A DNA stretch of 64,000 bases from assembly GCF_030412785.1 (NCBI RefSeq), contig NZ_CP125295.1, positions 3,162,001 to 3,226,000 on the forward strand, read 5' to 3'. Source of the stretch: Paraburkholderia sabiae. Lineage in GTDB: Bacteria; Pseudomonadota; Gammaproteobacteria; Burkholderiales; Burkholderiaceae. Position 1 is the first letter of the stretch. Every line of letters starts with the position of its first letter. The position numbers were made by a program, and so were the translations under genes. This document shows positions 8,677 to 17,307 of this stretch, in pieces. The notes beneath the pieces are model-generated. The model saw nothing but the letters and a program-made list of their open reading frames with translations, was not told where the DNA came from and did no database searches.

Positions 8677-9581
8677 ACGCGCCCGACACGACGATGCAAA
8701 CCGCCGCGCACGATAGCGCAACCGAAGGCTACAACTTCGCGTATCTCGACGAGCAGACCAAGCGCATGATCCGCCGCGCGCTGTTGAAAGCGGTGGCCGT
8801 GCCCGGCTATCAGGTGCCGTTCGCATCGCGCGAAATGCCGTTGCCGTTCGGTTGGGGCACGGGTGGCATTCAGGTGACGTCGGCCATCATCGGACGCGAC
8901 GACACGTTGAAGGTGATCGACCAGGGCTCCGACGAAACGACGAACGCCGTCAACATTCGACGCTTTTTCGCGCGCACGGCGGGCGTCAACACGACGCGCA
9001 AGACGAGCGAAGCGACGATCGTGCAGACGCGTCACCGCATTCCCGAAACGCCGCTTACCGAGAAGCAGATTCTCGTCTATCAGGTGCCGATGCCCGAGCC
9101 GTTGTTCAGGCTCGAACCGCGTGTCGCCGAGTGCAAGAAGCTGCATGCGCTCGCTGATTACGGTTTGATCAGCGTGAAGCTTTATGAGGACATCGTGCAT
9201 CACGGCAGCATCGCGACGACGTACGACTATCCTGTGATCGTCAACGGCCGCTATCTCGCGTCGCCGTCGCCGATTCCGAAGTACGACAATCCGAAGATGC
9301 ACATGAACCCCGCGCTGCAACTGTTCGGCGCGGGACGCGAGCGGCGCATCCACGCAATTCCGCCTTATACCCCTGTAAAAAGCCTCGATTTCGACGATCA
9401 TCCGTTCGAAGTGCAGCGCTGGGATCATGCGTGCGCATTGTGCGGATCGACGGAAAGTTTTCTCGACGAAATGATCGTCGACGATCAAGGCAAGCGCATG
9501 TTCGTCTGTTCGGACAGCGACTATTGCCACGAGCGGCGCGAACAGCAAGGCACGGACAACACGGAAGGAGAAAGCGCATGA
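8673..9581 (+). CDS. phnJ: C-P lyase catalytic subunit PhnJ (radical SAM)
   Basis: 302 aa. Radical SAM enzyme that breaks the carbon-phosphorus bond of the ribosyl phosphonate, releasing the alkane and a cyclic ribose phosphate. It lacks the classical CX3CX2C motif and instead has the PhnJ-type set CX2CX21CX5C, visible here as Cys254, Cys257, Cys279 and Cys285, with spacing exact by count. The PFGWGTGGIQ loop (58-67) and FARTAGVNTTRKTSEATIVQ region are also typical. It is coupled to phnI and to phnK by ATGA overlaps. All expected cysteines are intact, so the enzyme is probably functional. Confidence 0.96.
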   Translation: MNAPDTTMQTAAHDSATEGYNFAYLDEQTKRMIRRALLKAVAVPGYQVPFASREMPLPFGWGTGGIQVTSAIIGRDDTLKVIDQGSDETTNAVNIRRFFARTAGVNTTRKTSEATIVQTRHRIPETPLTEKQILVYQVPMPEPLFRLEPRVAECKKLHALADYGLISVKLYEDIVHHGSIATTYDYPVIVNGRYLASPSPIPKYDNPKMHMNPALQLFGAGRERRIHAIPPYTPVKSLDFDDHPFEVQRWDHACALCGSTESFLDEMIVDDQGKRMFVCSDSDYCHERREQQGTDNTEGESA

Positions 9582-10348
9582 CGCCGCTTCTGAGCGCACG
9601 CGCGCTCACCAAACAGTATGGCGGCCGCAACGGTTGTCGCAACGTCAGCTTCGATCTGTATCCGGGCGAAGTGCTGTGCATCGTCGGCGAATCGGGTTCG
9701 GGCAAATCGACGCTGCTCAATGCGCTCGCGCTGCGCACGCCCGCCGATTCCGGCTCGCTGCACTATGCGAGCGCGCACGGCGACGCGTTGGATCTGCTCG
9801 CGCTGTCCGAGCCGCGCAAGCGTCTGTTGATGCGCACCGAATGGGGCTTCGTGCAGCAGAATCCGCGCGACGGGTTGCGCAGCAGCGTGTCGGCGGGCGC
9901 GAATATCGGCGAGCCGTTGATGGCTGTCGGCGCGCGGCACTACGGCAATATCCGCGAAGCCGCGACGCAATGGATGTCGCGCGTCGAACTCGATGCATCG
10001 CGTATCGACGAATTGCCTTCGGCGTTTTCGGGCGGCATGCAGCAGCGTCTGCAGATCGCGCGCAATCTCGTGACGGGCCCGCGTCTCGTGTTCATGGACG
10101 AGCCCACGGCCGGTCTCGACGTGTCCGTGCAGGCGCGTCTGCTCGATCTGCTGCGCACGTTGACGTCGACGCTGCATCTGTCCGTGCTGATCGTCACGCA
10201 CGATATCGGCGTCGCGCGTCTGCTCGCGCATCGGCTGATGGTGATGCAAGGCGGCGAAGTGGTCGAAGCGGGGCTGACCGATCAGGTACTCGACGATCCG
10301 CAGCATCCGTACACGCAAACGCTCGTCTCTTCCGTTCTGCCCGTTTGA
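9578..10348 (+). CDS. phnK: C-P lyase ABC-type ATPase PhnK
   Basis: 256 aa ABC ATPase that binds the C-P lyase core complex rather than a membrane permease. Walker A GESGSGKST is at 38-46, the ABC signature is in FSGGMQQRLQIARNL, and Walker B is LVFMDEPTAGLD, followed by the H-loop in LIVTHDIG. The start at 9578 overlaps the phnJ stop by 4 bp; the longer open frame upstream is the shadow of phnJ. Among the two ATPases here it is assigned PhnK by its position after phnJ and its oligopeptide-transporter-like C-terminus (DDPQHPYTQTLVSSVLPV). Confidence 0.93.
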   Translation: MTPLLSARALTKQYGGRNGCRNVSFDLYPGEVLCIVGESGSGKSTLLNALALRTPADSGSLHYASAHGDALDLLALSEPRKRLLMRTEWGFVQQNPRDGLRSSVSAGANIGEPLMAVGARHYGNIREAATQWMSRVELDASRIDELPSAFSGGMQQRLQIARNLVTGPRLVFMDEPTAGLDVSVQARLLDLLRTLTSTLHLSVLIVTHDIGVARLLAHRLMVMQGGEVVEAGLTDQVLDDPQHPYTQTLVSSVLPV

Positions 10349-10358
10349 GGTCCACCAC

Positions 10359-11117
10359 GTGATGACAACGTCAATCGATACATCGTTCATCGCCAACGAC
10401 GCGCTGATGCTGCGGGCCGTCGGCATCGGCAAGACCTTCACGCTGCACGGTCAGGGCGGCGTACAGATCGAGGCGCTCGCGGGCGTGTCGCTCGATGTCG
10501 AACGCAGTGAATGCGTCGTGCTGGTCGGGCCATCGGGCGCGGGCAAGAGTACGTTTTTGCGCTGCCTGTATGGCAACTATCTGGCGAGCACGGGCTCGAT
10601 CGCGATCCGCGACAACGAGCAGGAATCGAAGTATCTGCCCATCACGGGCGCCGAGCCGCGCGACGTGCTGCGTCTGCGGCGCGGCGTGGTCGGTTACGTG
10701 AGCCAGTTTCTGCGCGTGATTCCGCGTGTGAGCACGCTCGATCTCGTCGCCGAGCCGCTCGTGTCGCGCGGCGTCGATGAAGACGAAGCGCGCGCGCGTG
10801 CCTCTGCATTGCTCGCGCGTCTGAACGTGCCGGAGCGTTTGTGGCATCTCGCGCCCGCGACGTTCTCGGGCGGCGAGCAGCAGCGCGTGAACATCGCGCG
10901 CGGTCTGATCGCGGAACAGCCCGTGCTGCTACTCGATGAACCGACAGCGTCGCTCGATGCGGAAAACCGCGACATCGTCGCCAGTCTGATCGTCGAGGCG
11001 CGCGAACGCGGCGCGGCTATCGTCGGCATCTTCCACGACGAAGACACGCGCACGAAAGTCGCTACACGCAGGCTCGAACTGACGCCACCGCTGCGTAACA
11101 CGGCGGCATTACACTGA
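10359..11117 (+). CDS. phnL: C-P lyase ABC-type ATPase PhnL
   Basis: 252 aa ABC ATPase, the partner of PhnK; needed with PhnGHI for coupling phosphonate to the ribose of ATP. Walker A GPSGAGKST is at 57-65, the signature is FSGGEQQRVNIARGL, and Walker B is VLLLDEPTASLD. The insertion KYLPITGAEPRDVLRLRRG and the Q-loop region YVSQFLRVIPRVSTLDLVAEPL are typical of PhnL. It starts 10 bp after phnK. The last ~15 residues after the H-loop (FHDEDTRTKVATRRLEL) are short, as usual for PhnL. Confidence 0.93.
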   Translation: MMTTSIDTSFIANDALMLRAVGIGKTFTLHGQGGVQIEALAGVSLDVERSECVVLVGPSGAGKSTFLRCLYGNYLASTGSIAIRDNEQESKYLPITGAEPRDVLRLRRGVVGYVSQFLRVIPRVSTLDLVAEPLVSRGVDEDEARARASALLARLNVPERLWHLAPATFSGGEQQRVNIARGLIAEQPVLLLDEPTASLDAENRDIVASLIVEARERGAAIVGIFHDEDTRTKVATRRLELTPPLRNTAALH

Positions 11118-11154
11118 TATCGATCTCTGATTTTTTCGGATCCGGAGCATTCAC

Positions 11155-12288
11155 ATGCTGATCAAGAACGCCCGCGTCGTCACGCGGGACGAAGTTTTCA
11201 ACGGCGTCGTACAGATCGAGGACGGCGTGATTCGCGAAGTCGCGCGCGGCACGACGTCTGCTGCCGACGCGCAGGACTGGGAAGGCGATTATCTGTTGCC
11301 TGGCCTGATCGAGTTGCACACCGACAACCTGGAGAAGCATCTGCTGCCGCGTCCAGGCGTCGAATGGAATACGGATGCCGCGTTCGTGATTCACGATGCG
11401 CAGGTTGCCGCCGCGGGCATCACGACCGTGTTCGATGCGCTCGCGATCGGCTCGCGTTCGAGCGTCGGCTTGCGTGGCCGCGATACGCAAACGCGCTGCG
11501 CCGCCGCGCTGCAGCGCTTTTCCGAACGCAAGCTGCTGCGCGCCGAGCACTTCCTGCATCTGCGCTGCGAAATCGCGACGTCCGATGTCGTCGAAGTGTT
11601 CGATACGCTCAAGGATCATCCGCTGCTGCGTCTCGCGTCGGTGATGGATCACACGCCGGGGCAGCGTCAATGGCATGACCGCGAACAATGGCGCCGTTTC
11701 CAGGAGCGCCACGGCAAGATGACGGACGAGCACATGGCCGCAACGCTCGTCGCGCTCGAAGACGAACAGCAGCGTTTCGCCGACGAGCACCGCCGCCAGA
11801 TCGTCGAGCGCTGCAAGGCGCTGGGGGTGCCCGTCGCGAGTCACGACGACACGCTGGTCGAGCACGTGCAACAGGCCGCCGAAGAAGGCATCGTGCTCGC
11901 CGAATTCCCGACCACGCGCGTCGCCGCCGAAGCCGCGCACCGTCACGGCATCGCGACGATCATGGGCGCGCCGAACATCGTGCGCGGCGGGTCGCACTCG
12001 GGCAACGTGTCGGCGCTGGAACTGGCGCAGGCGAATCTGCTCGACATTCTCTCGTCCGACTACGTGCCGTCCAGCCTGCTGACGGCCGCCTTCGAACTGG
12101 TCGACAAGGCCGGCTGGACGCTGCCGCGCGCGATGGCGACGGTATCGGCGGAACCGGCGCGCACGGCCGGTCTGCATGACCGCGGCGCAATCGAGCCCGG
12201 ATTGCGCGCCGATCTGGTCCGCGTGACGATGCTCGACGCATTGCCCGTGCCGCGCGCGACGTATCGCGCGGGCGAGCGCATCGTTTGA
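11155..12288 (+). CDS. phnM: Triphosphoribosyl phosphonate diphosphohydrolase PhnM
   Basis: 377 aa amidohydrolase-superfamily enzyme that removes diphosphate from 5-triphosphoribosyl-1-phosphonate, making the direct PhnJ substrate. The metal-site motif is present as H55-T-D57-N in GLIELHTDNLEKH, followed by a later His in FHLRCEIA, SHDDTLVEHV and the IMGAPNIVRGGSHSGNVSA region. AGGXXX-type RBS bases (GGATCCGGAG) precede ATG 11155. It is last in phnGHIJKLM. The operon has no phnCDE transporter, phnO or phnP in the window, so uptake genes must lie elsewhere. Confidence 0.94.
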   Translation: MLIKNARVVTRDEVFNGVVQIEDGVIREVARGTTSAADAQDWEGDYLLPGLIELHTDNLEKHLLPRPGVEWNTDAAFVIHDAQVAAAGITTVFDALAIGSRSSVGLRGRDTQTRCAAALQRFSERKLLRAEHFLHLRCEIATSDVVEVFDTLKDHPLLRLASVMDHTPGQRQWHDREQWRRFQERHGKMTDEHMAATLVALEDEQQRFADEHRRQIVERCKALGVPVASHDDTLVEHVQQAAEEGIVLAEFPTTRVAAEAAHRHGIATIMGAPNIVRGGSHSGNVSALELAQANLLDILSSDYVPSSLLTAAFELVDKAGWTLPRAMATVSAEPARTAGLHDRGAIEPGLRADLVRVTMLDALPVPRATYRAGERIV

Positions 12289-12637
12289 TGCACCGCCCTT
12301 TGCATATAAGTCATTGAGCCGAAAGCGTTTGCCGCAGTGCCGCATAGGTTGCGGCAAACGCCTGCTTCACTCTGCGCCCCGCCCTCATCCCCTGTCGTTT
12401 GGCTTTCAGAACGACGTCCTTGCCGCATATCACAAAACCGCCCTTTAGAGGCAATACTCCTCTGCCATCCGGTGTTTCACTAGCACCGCAAATATTTTGA
12501 TTTGTTAAGCTTGGCGCGCGTTGCTGGCTGGGGCCAGCCAGCGGCCATTAGACCAAGCCCGGCACAACGGCCGGGCAACGTCGCGCAGCGGCACAACCGC
12601 ATGCGGGACACTTTGAACCACTCCCGGGAGTACATCA
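12289..12637 (+). other. Intergenic leader with hairpins before the binding-protein gene
   Basis: 349 bp without a gene. Besides the hairpin at 12325-12361 (separate entry), it holds two further GC-rich inverted repeats close together: GCTGGCTG...CAGCCAGC (12523-12542) and GCCCGGC...GCCGGGC (12557-12576). Both lie 60-115 bp before the next start codon and would be in its mRNA leader if transcription begins near the AT-rich stretch 12485-12510. They may be structural or regulatory; no known riboswitch was recognised. Confidence 0.5.
12325..12361 (+). terminator. Hairpin downstream of phnM, possible terminator
   Basis: Perfect 12-bp stem, GCGTTTGCCGCA (12325-12336) with TGCGGCAAACGC (12350-12361), 13-nt loop, 37 bp after the phnM stop. 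No T-run follows, so termination would be inefficient or Rho-assisted; it could also protect the 3' end of the phn mRNA. Confidence 0.45.
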
Positions 12638-13420
12638 GTGAAAAAACTGCTTGCAGCTTTGACGGTTGCCCTGCTCGCTACCGTATCGATCGGCGCACAC
12701 GCCAAAGACTGGAACACGATTCGTTTCGGCGTCGACGCCAGCTATCCGCCGTTCGAATCGAAGGGCTCCGACGGCAAGCTGGTCGGCTTCGACATCGACC
12801 TCGGCAATGAAATCTGCACGCGCCTGAAGGCGAAGTGCGTGTGGGTCGAAAACGACTTCGACGGCATGATCCCGGCACTGAAGGCGAAGAAGTTCGACGG
12901 CGTGCTGTCGTCGATGTCGATGACGCCGCAACGCGCTGAACAGATCGCTTTCTCGTCGAAGCTGTTCAACACGCCGACGCGTCTGGTCGCGAAGAAGGGT
13001 TCGAACATCCTGCCGACGGCGGAATCGCTGTCGGGCAAGACGGTCGGCGTCGAGCAAGGCACGATCCAGGAAACGTACGCGAAGACCTACTGGGAACCGA
13101 AGGGCGCGAAGGTTGTGCCGTACCAGAACCAGGACCAGGTCTACGCCGACCTTATCTCGGGCCGTCTGGACGCAGCGCTGCAAGACGCTGTGCAGGCTGA
13201 AATCGGCTTCCTGAAGACGCCGCGCGGCGCGGGCTTCCAGTTCGTCGGCAAGGATCTCGAAGACAAGAAGATCCTCGGCGAAGGCGCAGGCATCGGCATG
13301 CGTAAGGAAGATGCCGACCTGAAGGCGAAGGTCGACAAGGCGATTGCCGATATCATCAAGGATGGTACGTACAAGAAGATCGAGAAGAAGTACTTCGACT
13401 TCGATGTTTATGGTGGGTGA
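12638..13420 (+). CDS. Periplasmic amino-acid binding protein (lysine/arginine/ornithine/histidine type)
   Basis: 260 aa family-3 solute-binding protein. A clean Sec signal peptide is visible (MKKLLAALTVALLATVSIGAHA, cut near residue 22), followed by IRFGVDASYPPFESKGSDGKLVGFDIDLG, the ligand-pocket N-lobe, and LISGRLDAALQDAVQA in the second lobe. It resembles HisJ/ArgT proteins for basic amino acids. The gene has a GGGAG-type ribosome site and its own strong terminator at 13476-13500, so it is monocistronic. In related genomes such proteins are usually followed by hisQ/hisM/hisP-type permease and ATPase genes; here none follow, and a repeat element lies there instead. Ligand class is inferred. 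Confidence 0.88.
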   Translation: MKKLLAALTVALLATVSIGAHAKDWNTIRFGVDASYPPFESKGSDGKLVGFDIDLGNEICTRLKAKCVWVENDFDGMIPALKAKKFDGVLSSMSMTPQRAEQIAFSSKLFNTPTRLVAKKGSNILPTAESLSGKTVGVEQGTIQETYAKTYWEPKGAKVVPYQNQDQVYADLISGRLDAALQDAVQAEIGFLKTPRGAGFQFVGKDLEDKKILGEGAGIGMRKEDADLKAKVDKAIADIIKDGTYKKIEKKYFDFDVYGG

Positions 13421-13475
13421 TGGTTTGTGTTGCGCGTAGCGCGGCGGGTTTTGCGCTGCGCGCGGCCGATCTTGG

Positions 13476-13500
13476 CGGGCTCCTTTTGGGGCCCGTTTTT
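13476..13500 (+). terminator. Rho-independent terminator of the binding-protein gene
   Basis: CGGGCTCC (13476-13483), TTTT loop, GGGGCCCG (13488-13495) with one T-G wobble, then TTTTT. It lies 55 bp after the stop codon and explains why the gene is transcribed alone. A 14-bp unit, GTTTTTGCGGTTTT, is tandemly duplicated just after it (13501-13528). Confidence 0.8.
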
Positions 13501-13537
13501 GTTTTTGCGGTTTTGTTTTTGCGGTTTTGTTTCCGTT

Positions 13538-14095
13538 GGTGGCATCCGCTCTATGCTTCTGGTTTATTAGCGTCGCCCCTGTGCGGGGCAGCACCTACTT
13601 TTCTTTGCAGCGGCAAAGAAAAGTAGGCAAAAGAAAGCCGCTTTTGAACCTCCGGTGCCTGCCAGGATACCGCATCGGCATGCTGCAGTTGAGCCATTGC
13701 GCAGCAACGTCCGCACCCTGTAGAGAGCCCGCGGTCAACCGCGCACGGCGCGAAAATCCATACACAATCCGGAACACATAACGCCGCGATCAGACCGACG
13801 GCAAACACACAAAAGCAAGCAAACAAGCCGACCGAATGTGCCCCGAGTGGATGTCATCTTTCGCGCCGCGCGCGCCTGACTGTGGGCTTTCTACGGAGTG
13901 TTGGCGTCGCTGCGCGACCGCTCAGAGACCGTGTGCCGTGGCGTTATCCTGGCGGGCACCGGAGGTTTGAAGCGGCTTTCTTTTGCCTACTTTTCTTTGC
14001 CGCTGCAAAGAAAAGTAGGTGCCGCCCCGCACAGGGGCAACACTAATAAACCAAAACGAAATCGCGGATGCCACCGAAGGAAATCGCGGATGCCA
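13538..14095. repeat. Inverted-repeat element, copy A (MITE-like)
   Basis: One of three related ~0.54-kb elements in the window. Its ends are GGTGGCATCCGC (13538-13549) and the inverse GCGGATGCCACC (14064-14075), with the right end duplicated at 14086-14095. Inside each end is a near-identical inverted arm with a 15-bp perfect hairpin: CCTACTTTTCTTTGC / GCAAAGAAAAGTAGG at 13594-13627 and again at 13986-14019. The centre (about 13720-13900) is conserved with copies B and C. No transposase fits inside; short open frames (such as LPLQRKVGAAPHRG) are by-products that are often misannotated as genes. It fills the 13421-14240 gap. Confidence 0.85.
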
Positions 14096-14240
14096 CCGAA
14101 GCCAAAAACGGAAAATCAAAACCCAAAATAAGCTAAGATCGACCGATTAAAGGAAAGGCGCGGGCACACCGCGCACCAAACCTCATCCCAGCCACTACAA
14201 AAGGCACCCGGCGCGCCACCAGGCCGCGCCAACATCCACC

Positions 14241-15356
14241 ATGCAAACCCTCAATCATCCGCTGATTTCCCCGACCCTCGGCACCGCTCGCAGCCTGACG
14301 AGCTTCCACTACGGTCCGAGCGGCGGACAGAAGGTCTATATCCAGTCATCGCTTCACGCCGACGAACTGCCCGGCATGCTGGTGTCGTGGGCATTGCGCC
14401 GCAAGCTCGAAGCACTCGAGGCTGCCGGCAAGCTGCGCGGCGAAGTCGTGATCGTGCCCGTCGCGAATCCGATCGGCCTGAACCAGCATGTGCTCGGCCT
14501 GCTCGCCGGCCGCTTCGAAACGAACACTGCGCAGAACTTCAACCGCAACTTCTACAACCTGTTCGACCTGATCGAGCCCGTGATCGAAGAGCGTCTGACG
14601 ACGGACTCCGACCAGAACCGCACCATCATCCGTCAGGCGATGCGCGAAGCGCTCAATGCGCAAAAGCCGCGCACCGAAATCGAGTCGCAGCGTCTCGCGC
14701 TGCAGATGCTGTCGTTCGACGCGGACGTCGTGCTCGATCTGCATTGCGACTGGGAAGCGGCGCTCCATATCTACACGAACCCCGACCTGTGGCCCGACGT
14801 CGAGCCGCTCGCGCGCTATCTGGATTCGAAGGCCTCGCTGCTCGCGGTCGATTCCGTCGGCAATCCGTTCGACGAAATTCACAGCTTCTGCTGGTCGGAA
14901 CTGCGCACGCGCGTCGGCGACCGTTTCCCGATTCCGAACGGCTCGATCTCCGTGACGGTCGAATTGCGCAGCCAGCGCGACGTGTCGTATGAGTTCGCCG
15001 AGCACGACGCGCAAGGCATCGTCGAATACCTGACGCATCGCGGCGTGATCGCGGGTGACGCCGCGCCGATGCCGCCGCTCGAATTCGCCGCGACGCCGCT
15101 CGCCGGCACCGAGCCGATCGTGACGCCCGTGAGCGGCGTCATCGTGTATCGCCAGGAAGTGGGCAAGTGGATCGATGCCGGCGAGCCGATCGCCGATATC
15201 ATCGATCCGCTGACGGATCGCGTCATCACGCTGAAGTCGACCGTCGCGGGCGTGATGTATGCGCGTCACCTGTCGCGCTTCGCGCAGGCGGGCATGGAGA
15301 TCGTGCGCATCGCCGGCGCGAAGGCGTTCCGCACGGGACAGTTGCTCTCCGCTTAA
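14241..15356 (+). CDS. Succinylglutamate desuccinylase/aspartoacylase family protein
   Basis: 371 aa zinc carboxypeptidase-fold (M14-like AstE/AspA) enzyme, expected to cleave an amide bond of an N-acyl amino acid or similar. Zinc-site elements are visible: SLHADELPGM near residue 37 (His and Glu) and VLDLHCDWEAALHIY near 167 (second His). The NPIGLNQHVLG and NFNRNFYNLFDL segments are typical of this branch. The C-terminal 100 residues form a beta-rich, lipoyl-like domain (PVSGVIVYRQEVGKWIDAGE). Basic amino-acid transport genes are its usual neighbours in burkholderias, and a matching binding protein lies upstream, separated by element A. It has its own terminator. The substrate is unknown. 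Confidence 0.82.
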   Translation: MQTLNHPLISPTLGTARSLTSFHYGPSGGQKVYIQSSLHADELPGMLVSWALRRKLEALEAAGKLRGEVVIVPVANPIGLNQHVLGLLAGRFETNTAQNFNRNFYNLFDLIEPVIEERLTTDSDQNRTIIRQAMREALNAQKPRTEIESQRLALQMLSFDADVVLDLHCDWEAALHIYTNPDLWPDVEPLARYLDSKASLLAVDSVGNPFDEIHSFCWSELRTRVGDRFPIPNGSISVTVELRSQRDVSYEFAEHDAQGIVEYLTHRGVIAGDAAPMPPLEFAATPLAGTEPIVTPVSGVIVYRQEVGKWIDAGEPIADIIDPLTDRVITLKSTVAGVMYARHLSRFAQAGMEIVRIAGAKAFRTGQLLSA

Positions 15357-15397
15357 AGCCCGAATCGCTAGCGGCTCACGCAGCCGCACATCGAATG

Positions 15398-15424
15398 AAA
15401 ACGCCCGCCTTCCGCGGGCGTTTT
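15398..15424 (+). terminator. Rho-independent terminator
   Basis: AAAACGCCCGC (15398-15408), loop CTTCC, GCGGGCGTTTT (15414-15424), followed by T and C. It closes the AstE-like gene 42 bp after the stop. Confidence 0.85.
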
Positions 15425-15686
15425 TCTTGATTCCGATCAAACGTTAAATGCCCGGCGCCGTCTGTTTCGTACAGGCCACTAAACACGCCAGTTTATGAAG
15501 CATATGCACATATTTGCGTGCAACTCGTTAGCACACAAAGCAAATGCTGTCGTATTTGTACTACATATTCACTAAAAATATTTGCTGTCATATTCATTAC
15601 CTTTCTCCTCGTTACATTTGCGCCCGTCGCGCGACCAGCCGTAAGAGTTTGGCTCGCGATCGCCATTTTTCTATCCGGAGAAAGTT
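15425..15686 (+). promoter_or_regulatory. AT-rich upstream region of porin gene
   Basis: About 260 bp, clearly AT-richer than its surroundings from 15440 to 15610, as is usual upstream of strongly expressed porin genes. A weak sigma-70-like pair is TTCACT (15568-15573) and TATTCA (15591-15596) with a 17-bp spacer. A good ribosome site (CCGGAGAAAG) lies just before the porin start. No operator was recognised. Confidence 0.4.
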
Positions 15687-16859
15687 TTGAACAAAAAAGT
15701 ACTTACCACCGCTCTCATCGCTTCGGCAGCAGCTGCAGGCACCGCACACGCACAAAGCAGCGTCACGCTGTACGGCATCATCGATGCAGGTATCAGCTAC
15801 GCAAATCACTCGAAGACGTCGACGGGCGCTTCGAGCAAGCTGTTCAAGTATGACGACGGCGTTGCTCAAGGCAGCCGTTGGGGCATGCGCGGCACGGAAG
15901 ATCTGGGCGGCGGCCTGAAGGCACTGTTCGTGCTCGAAAGCGGCTTCAACAGCGGCACGGGCGCATCGGGCCAGGGCGGCGCGCTGTTCGGCCGTCAGGC
16001 ATACGTGGGTGTGTCGAAGGACGGCATCGGTTCGCTGACGTTCGGTCGTCAATACGCGTTCACGACCGACTACCTCGGCGGCAACTACTCGACGGGCGGC
16101 CTGACGGTTGCCGGTAACTACGCTTACCACATCAACGACGTCGACCAGCTGACGTCGAGCCGCATCAACAACTCGGTCAAGTTCAGCAGCGCGAACTTCT
16201 CGGGCCTGACGTTTGGCGCGATGTACGGCTTCTCGAACCAGGCTGGCGCATTCGGCGGCGCACCGGCAACGGGCACGACGGCTAACCCGGTCGCAGGCTC
16301 GTCGCGCGCTTACAGCTTCGGCGTGAACTACGCGAACGGCCCGATCGGCCTCGGCGCAGCGTACACGGACATCCGCTTCCCGGGTCAGGCAACGCCGGCA
16401 TTCTCGACGACGATCGCCAACGTCGGCACGGGCACCGTGCGCGACCTGCGCGCGTTCGGTCTCGGCGGCCGCTACATCATCGGACCGGCAACGCTCTACG
16501 CACTGTGGACGAACACGCACCTCGAGCCGATCACGGGTGCATCGACGACGTTCAACAACTTCGAAGGCGGCGCAAAGTACGCATTCACGCCGGCGCTGAC
16601 GGGTGGCCTCGGCTACACGTACTCGCGTCTGACGGGCGCGACGACGGGCCACTTCAACCAGGTTGACGCGAGCGTCGACTACGCGCTGTCGAAGCGCACC
16701 GATGTGTACGTGCTGGGCATCTACCAGGACGCATCGGGCAAGACGGGCTCGACACCGATCCAGGCTCAGATCGGTTCGGCAACGTCGTACTTCAACACGT
16801 CGGGTTCGGGTTCGCAGAACCAGCTGGCGTTCCGCGTCGGCATGCGCCACAAGTTCTAA
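15687..16859 (+). CDS. Gram-negative general porin (Burkholderia OmpC-like)
   Basis: 390 aa outer-membrane beta-barrel porin. A Sec signal peptide (cut after AHA, about residue 22) is followed by QSSVTLYGIIDAGISY, the standard first strand of burkholderial porins; LGGGLKALFVLESGFN and FGRQAYVGVSKDGIGSLTFGRQY are further family strands, and it ends with the C-terminal Phe (HKF) needed for BAM recognition. It is transcribed alone between an AT-rich upstream region and a strong terminator. Codon choice looks highly biased, suggesting high expression. Substrate specificity is not readable. Confidence 0.92.
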   Translation: MNKKVLTTALIASAAAAGTAHAQSSVTLYGIIDAGISYANHSKTSTGASSKLFKYDDGVAQGSRWGMRGTEDLGGGLKALFVLESGFNSGTGASGQGGALFGRQAYVGVSKDGIGSLTFGRQYAFTTDYLGGNYSTGGLTVAGNYAYHINDVDQLTSSRINNSVKFSSANFSGLTFGAMYGFSNQAGAFGGAPATGTTANPVAGSSRAYSFGVNYANGPIGLGAAYTDIRFPGQATPAFSTTIANVGTGTVRDLRAFGLGGRYIIGPATLYALWTNTHLEPITGASTTFNNFEGGAKYAFTPALTGGLGYTYSRLTGATTGHFNQVDASVDYALSKRTDVYVLGIYQDASGKTGSTPIQAQIGSATSYFNTSGSGSQNQLAFRVGMRHKF

Positions 16860-16923
16860 GCTGTATCGCACGACGAAGCGCTTCTGGCGCTTCGCCTGCA
16901 CGCATGCAGATGGACTGGAACAA

Positions 16924-16952
16924 AAAAACGCCCTGCTTTGCAGGGCGTTTTT
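16924..16952. terminator. Rho-independent terminator of the porin gene
   Basis: Thirteen-bp stem AAAAACGCCCTGC (16924-16936), loop TTT, GCAGGGCGTTTTT (16940-16952). It is symmetric enough to stop transcripts from the leftward hicB side too. Confidence 0.9.
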
Positions 16953-16983
16953 GTTGGAAGCGTTGGATGAGCCGTGGTGAAAG

Positions 16984-17307
16984 TCAGGCCGCCAGCTTCA
17001 TGCTGACAAGACGGTTCAGACTGACCCCTTGCTCTGCCGCCTGCATGGCAAGCGCACGGTGCTGCTCAGGCGGAATGCGGACTCTGAACTCGCCGCTATA
17101 GCGCTTCTCTGCGAGAGGCTGCGGCACAGCCTCCCCTTGTTCGACCATGTCGGCGATAGCTTCAGCGACCGCAGCGCGAATACCCTTGAGCGCGGCGTCG
17201 GGCGAACGGGCAAGCCACGACAGGGATGGAAACTCCGCGCATAGTCCCACGTGCTCGCCATCTTCGGGCGACCATGTGACGCGGTAAGTGTAGTGATCAG
17301 TGGGCAC
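16984..17307 (-). CDS. hicB: HicB-family antitoxin
   Basis: 107 aa. The N-terminal half (VTWSPEDGEHVGLCAEFPSLS and SPDAALKGIRAAVAEAI) is the partly degraded RNase H-like HicB domain. The C-terminal half (SGEFRVRIPPEQHRALAMQA with SLNRLVSMKLA) is a ribbon-helix-helix DNA-binding domain like that of Arc-type repressors. HicB antitoxins block the HicA mRNA interferase and repress their own promoter. It starts inside the end of the hicA-like frame (11-bp overlap), the toxin-first order common for hicAB. A 46-bp palindrome upstream of hicA is a natural operator for its RHH domain. Confidence 0.82.
   Translation of the reverse strand: MPTDHYTYRVTWSPEDGEHVGLCAEFPSLSWLARSPDAALKGIRAAVAEAIADMVEQGEAVPQPLAEKRYSGEFRVRIPPEQHRALAMQAAEQGVSLNRLVSMKLAA

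Noticed and set aside
11062..12357. Minus-strand open frame opposite phnM
   Set aside because: Arg/Gln/His-rich low-quality translation over a well-recognised phnM; antisense shadow.
13551..14131. Short open frames in elements A, B and C (for example ending in LPLQRKVGAAPHRGN)
   Set aside because: They derive from the hairpin arms of the repeat and recur with it on both strands; no ribosome site or independent conservation.
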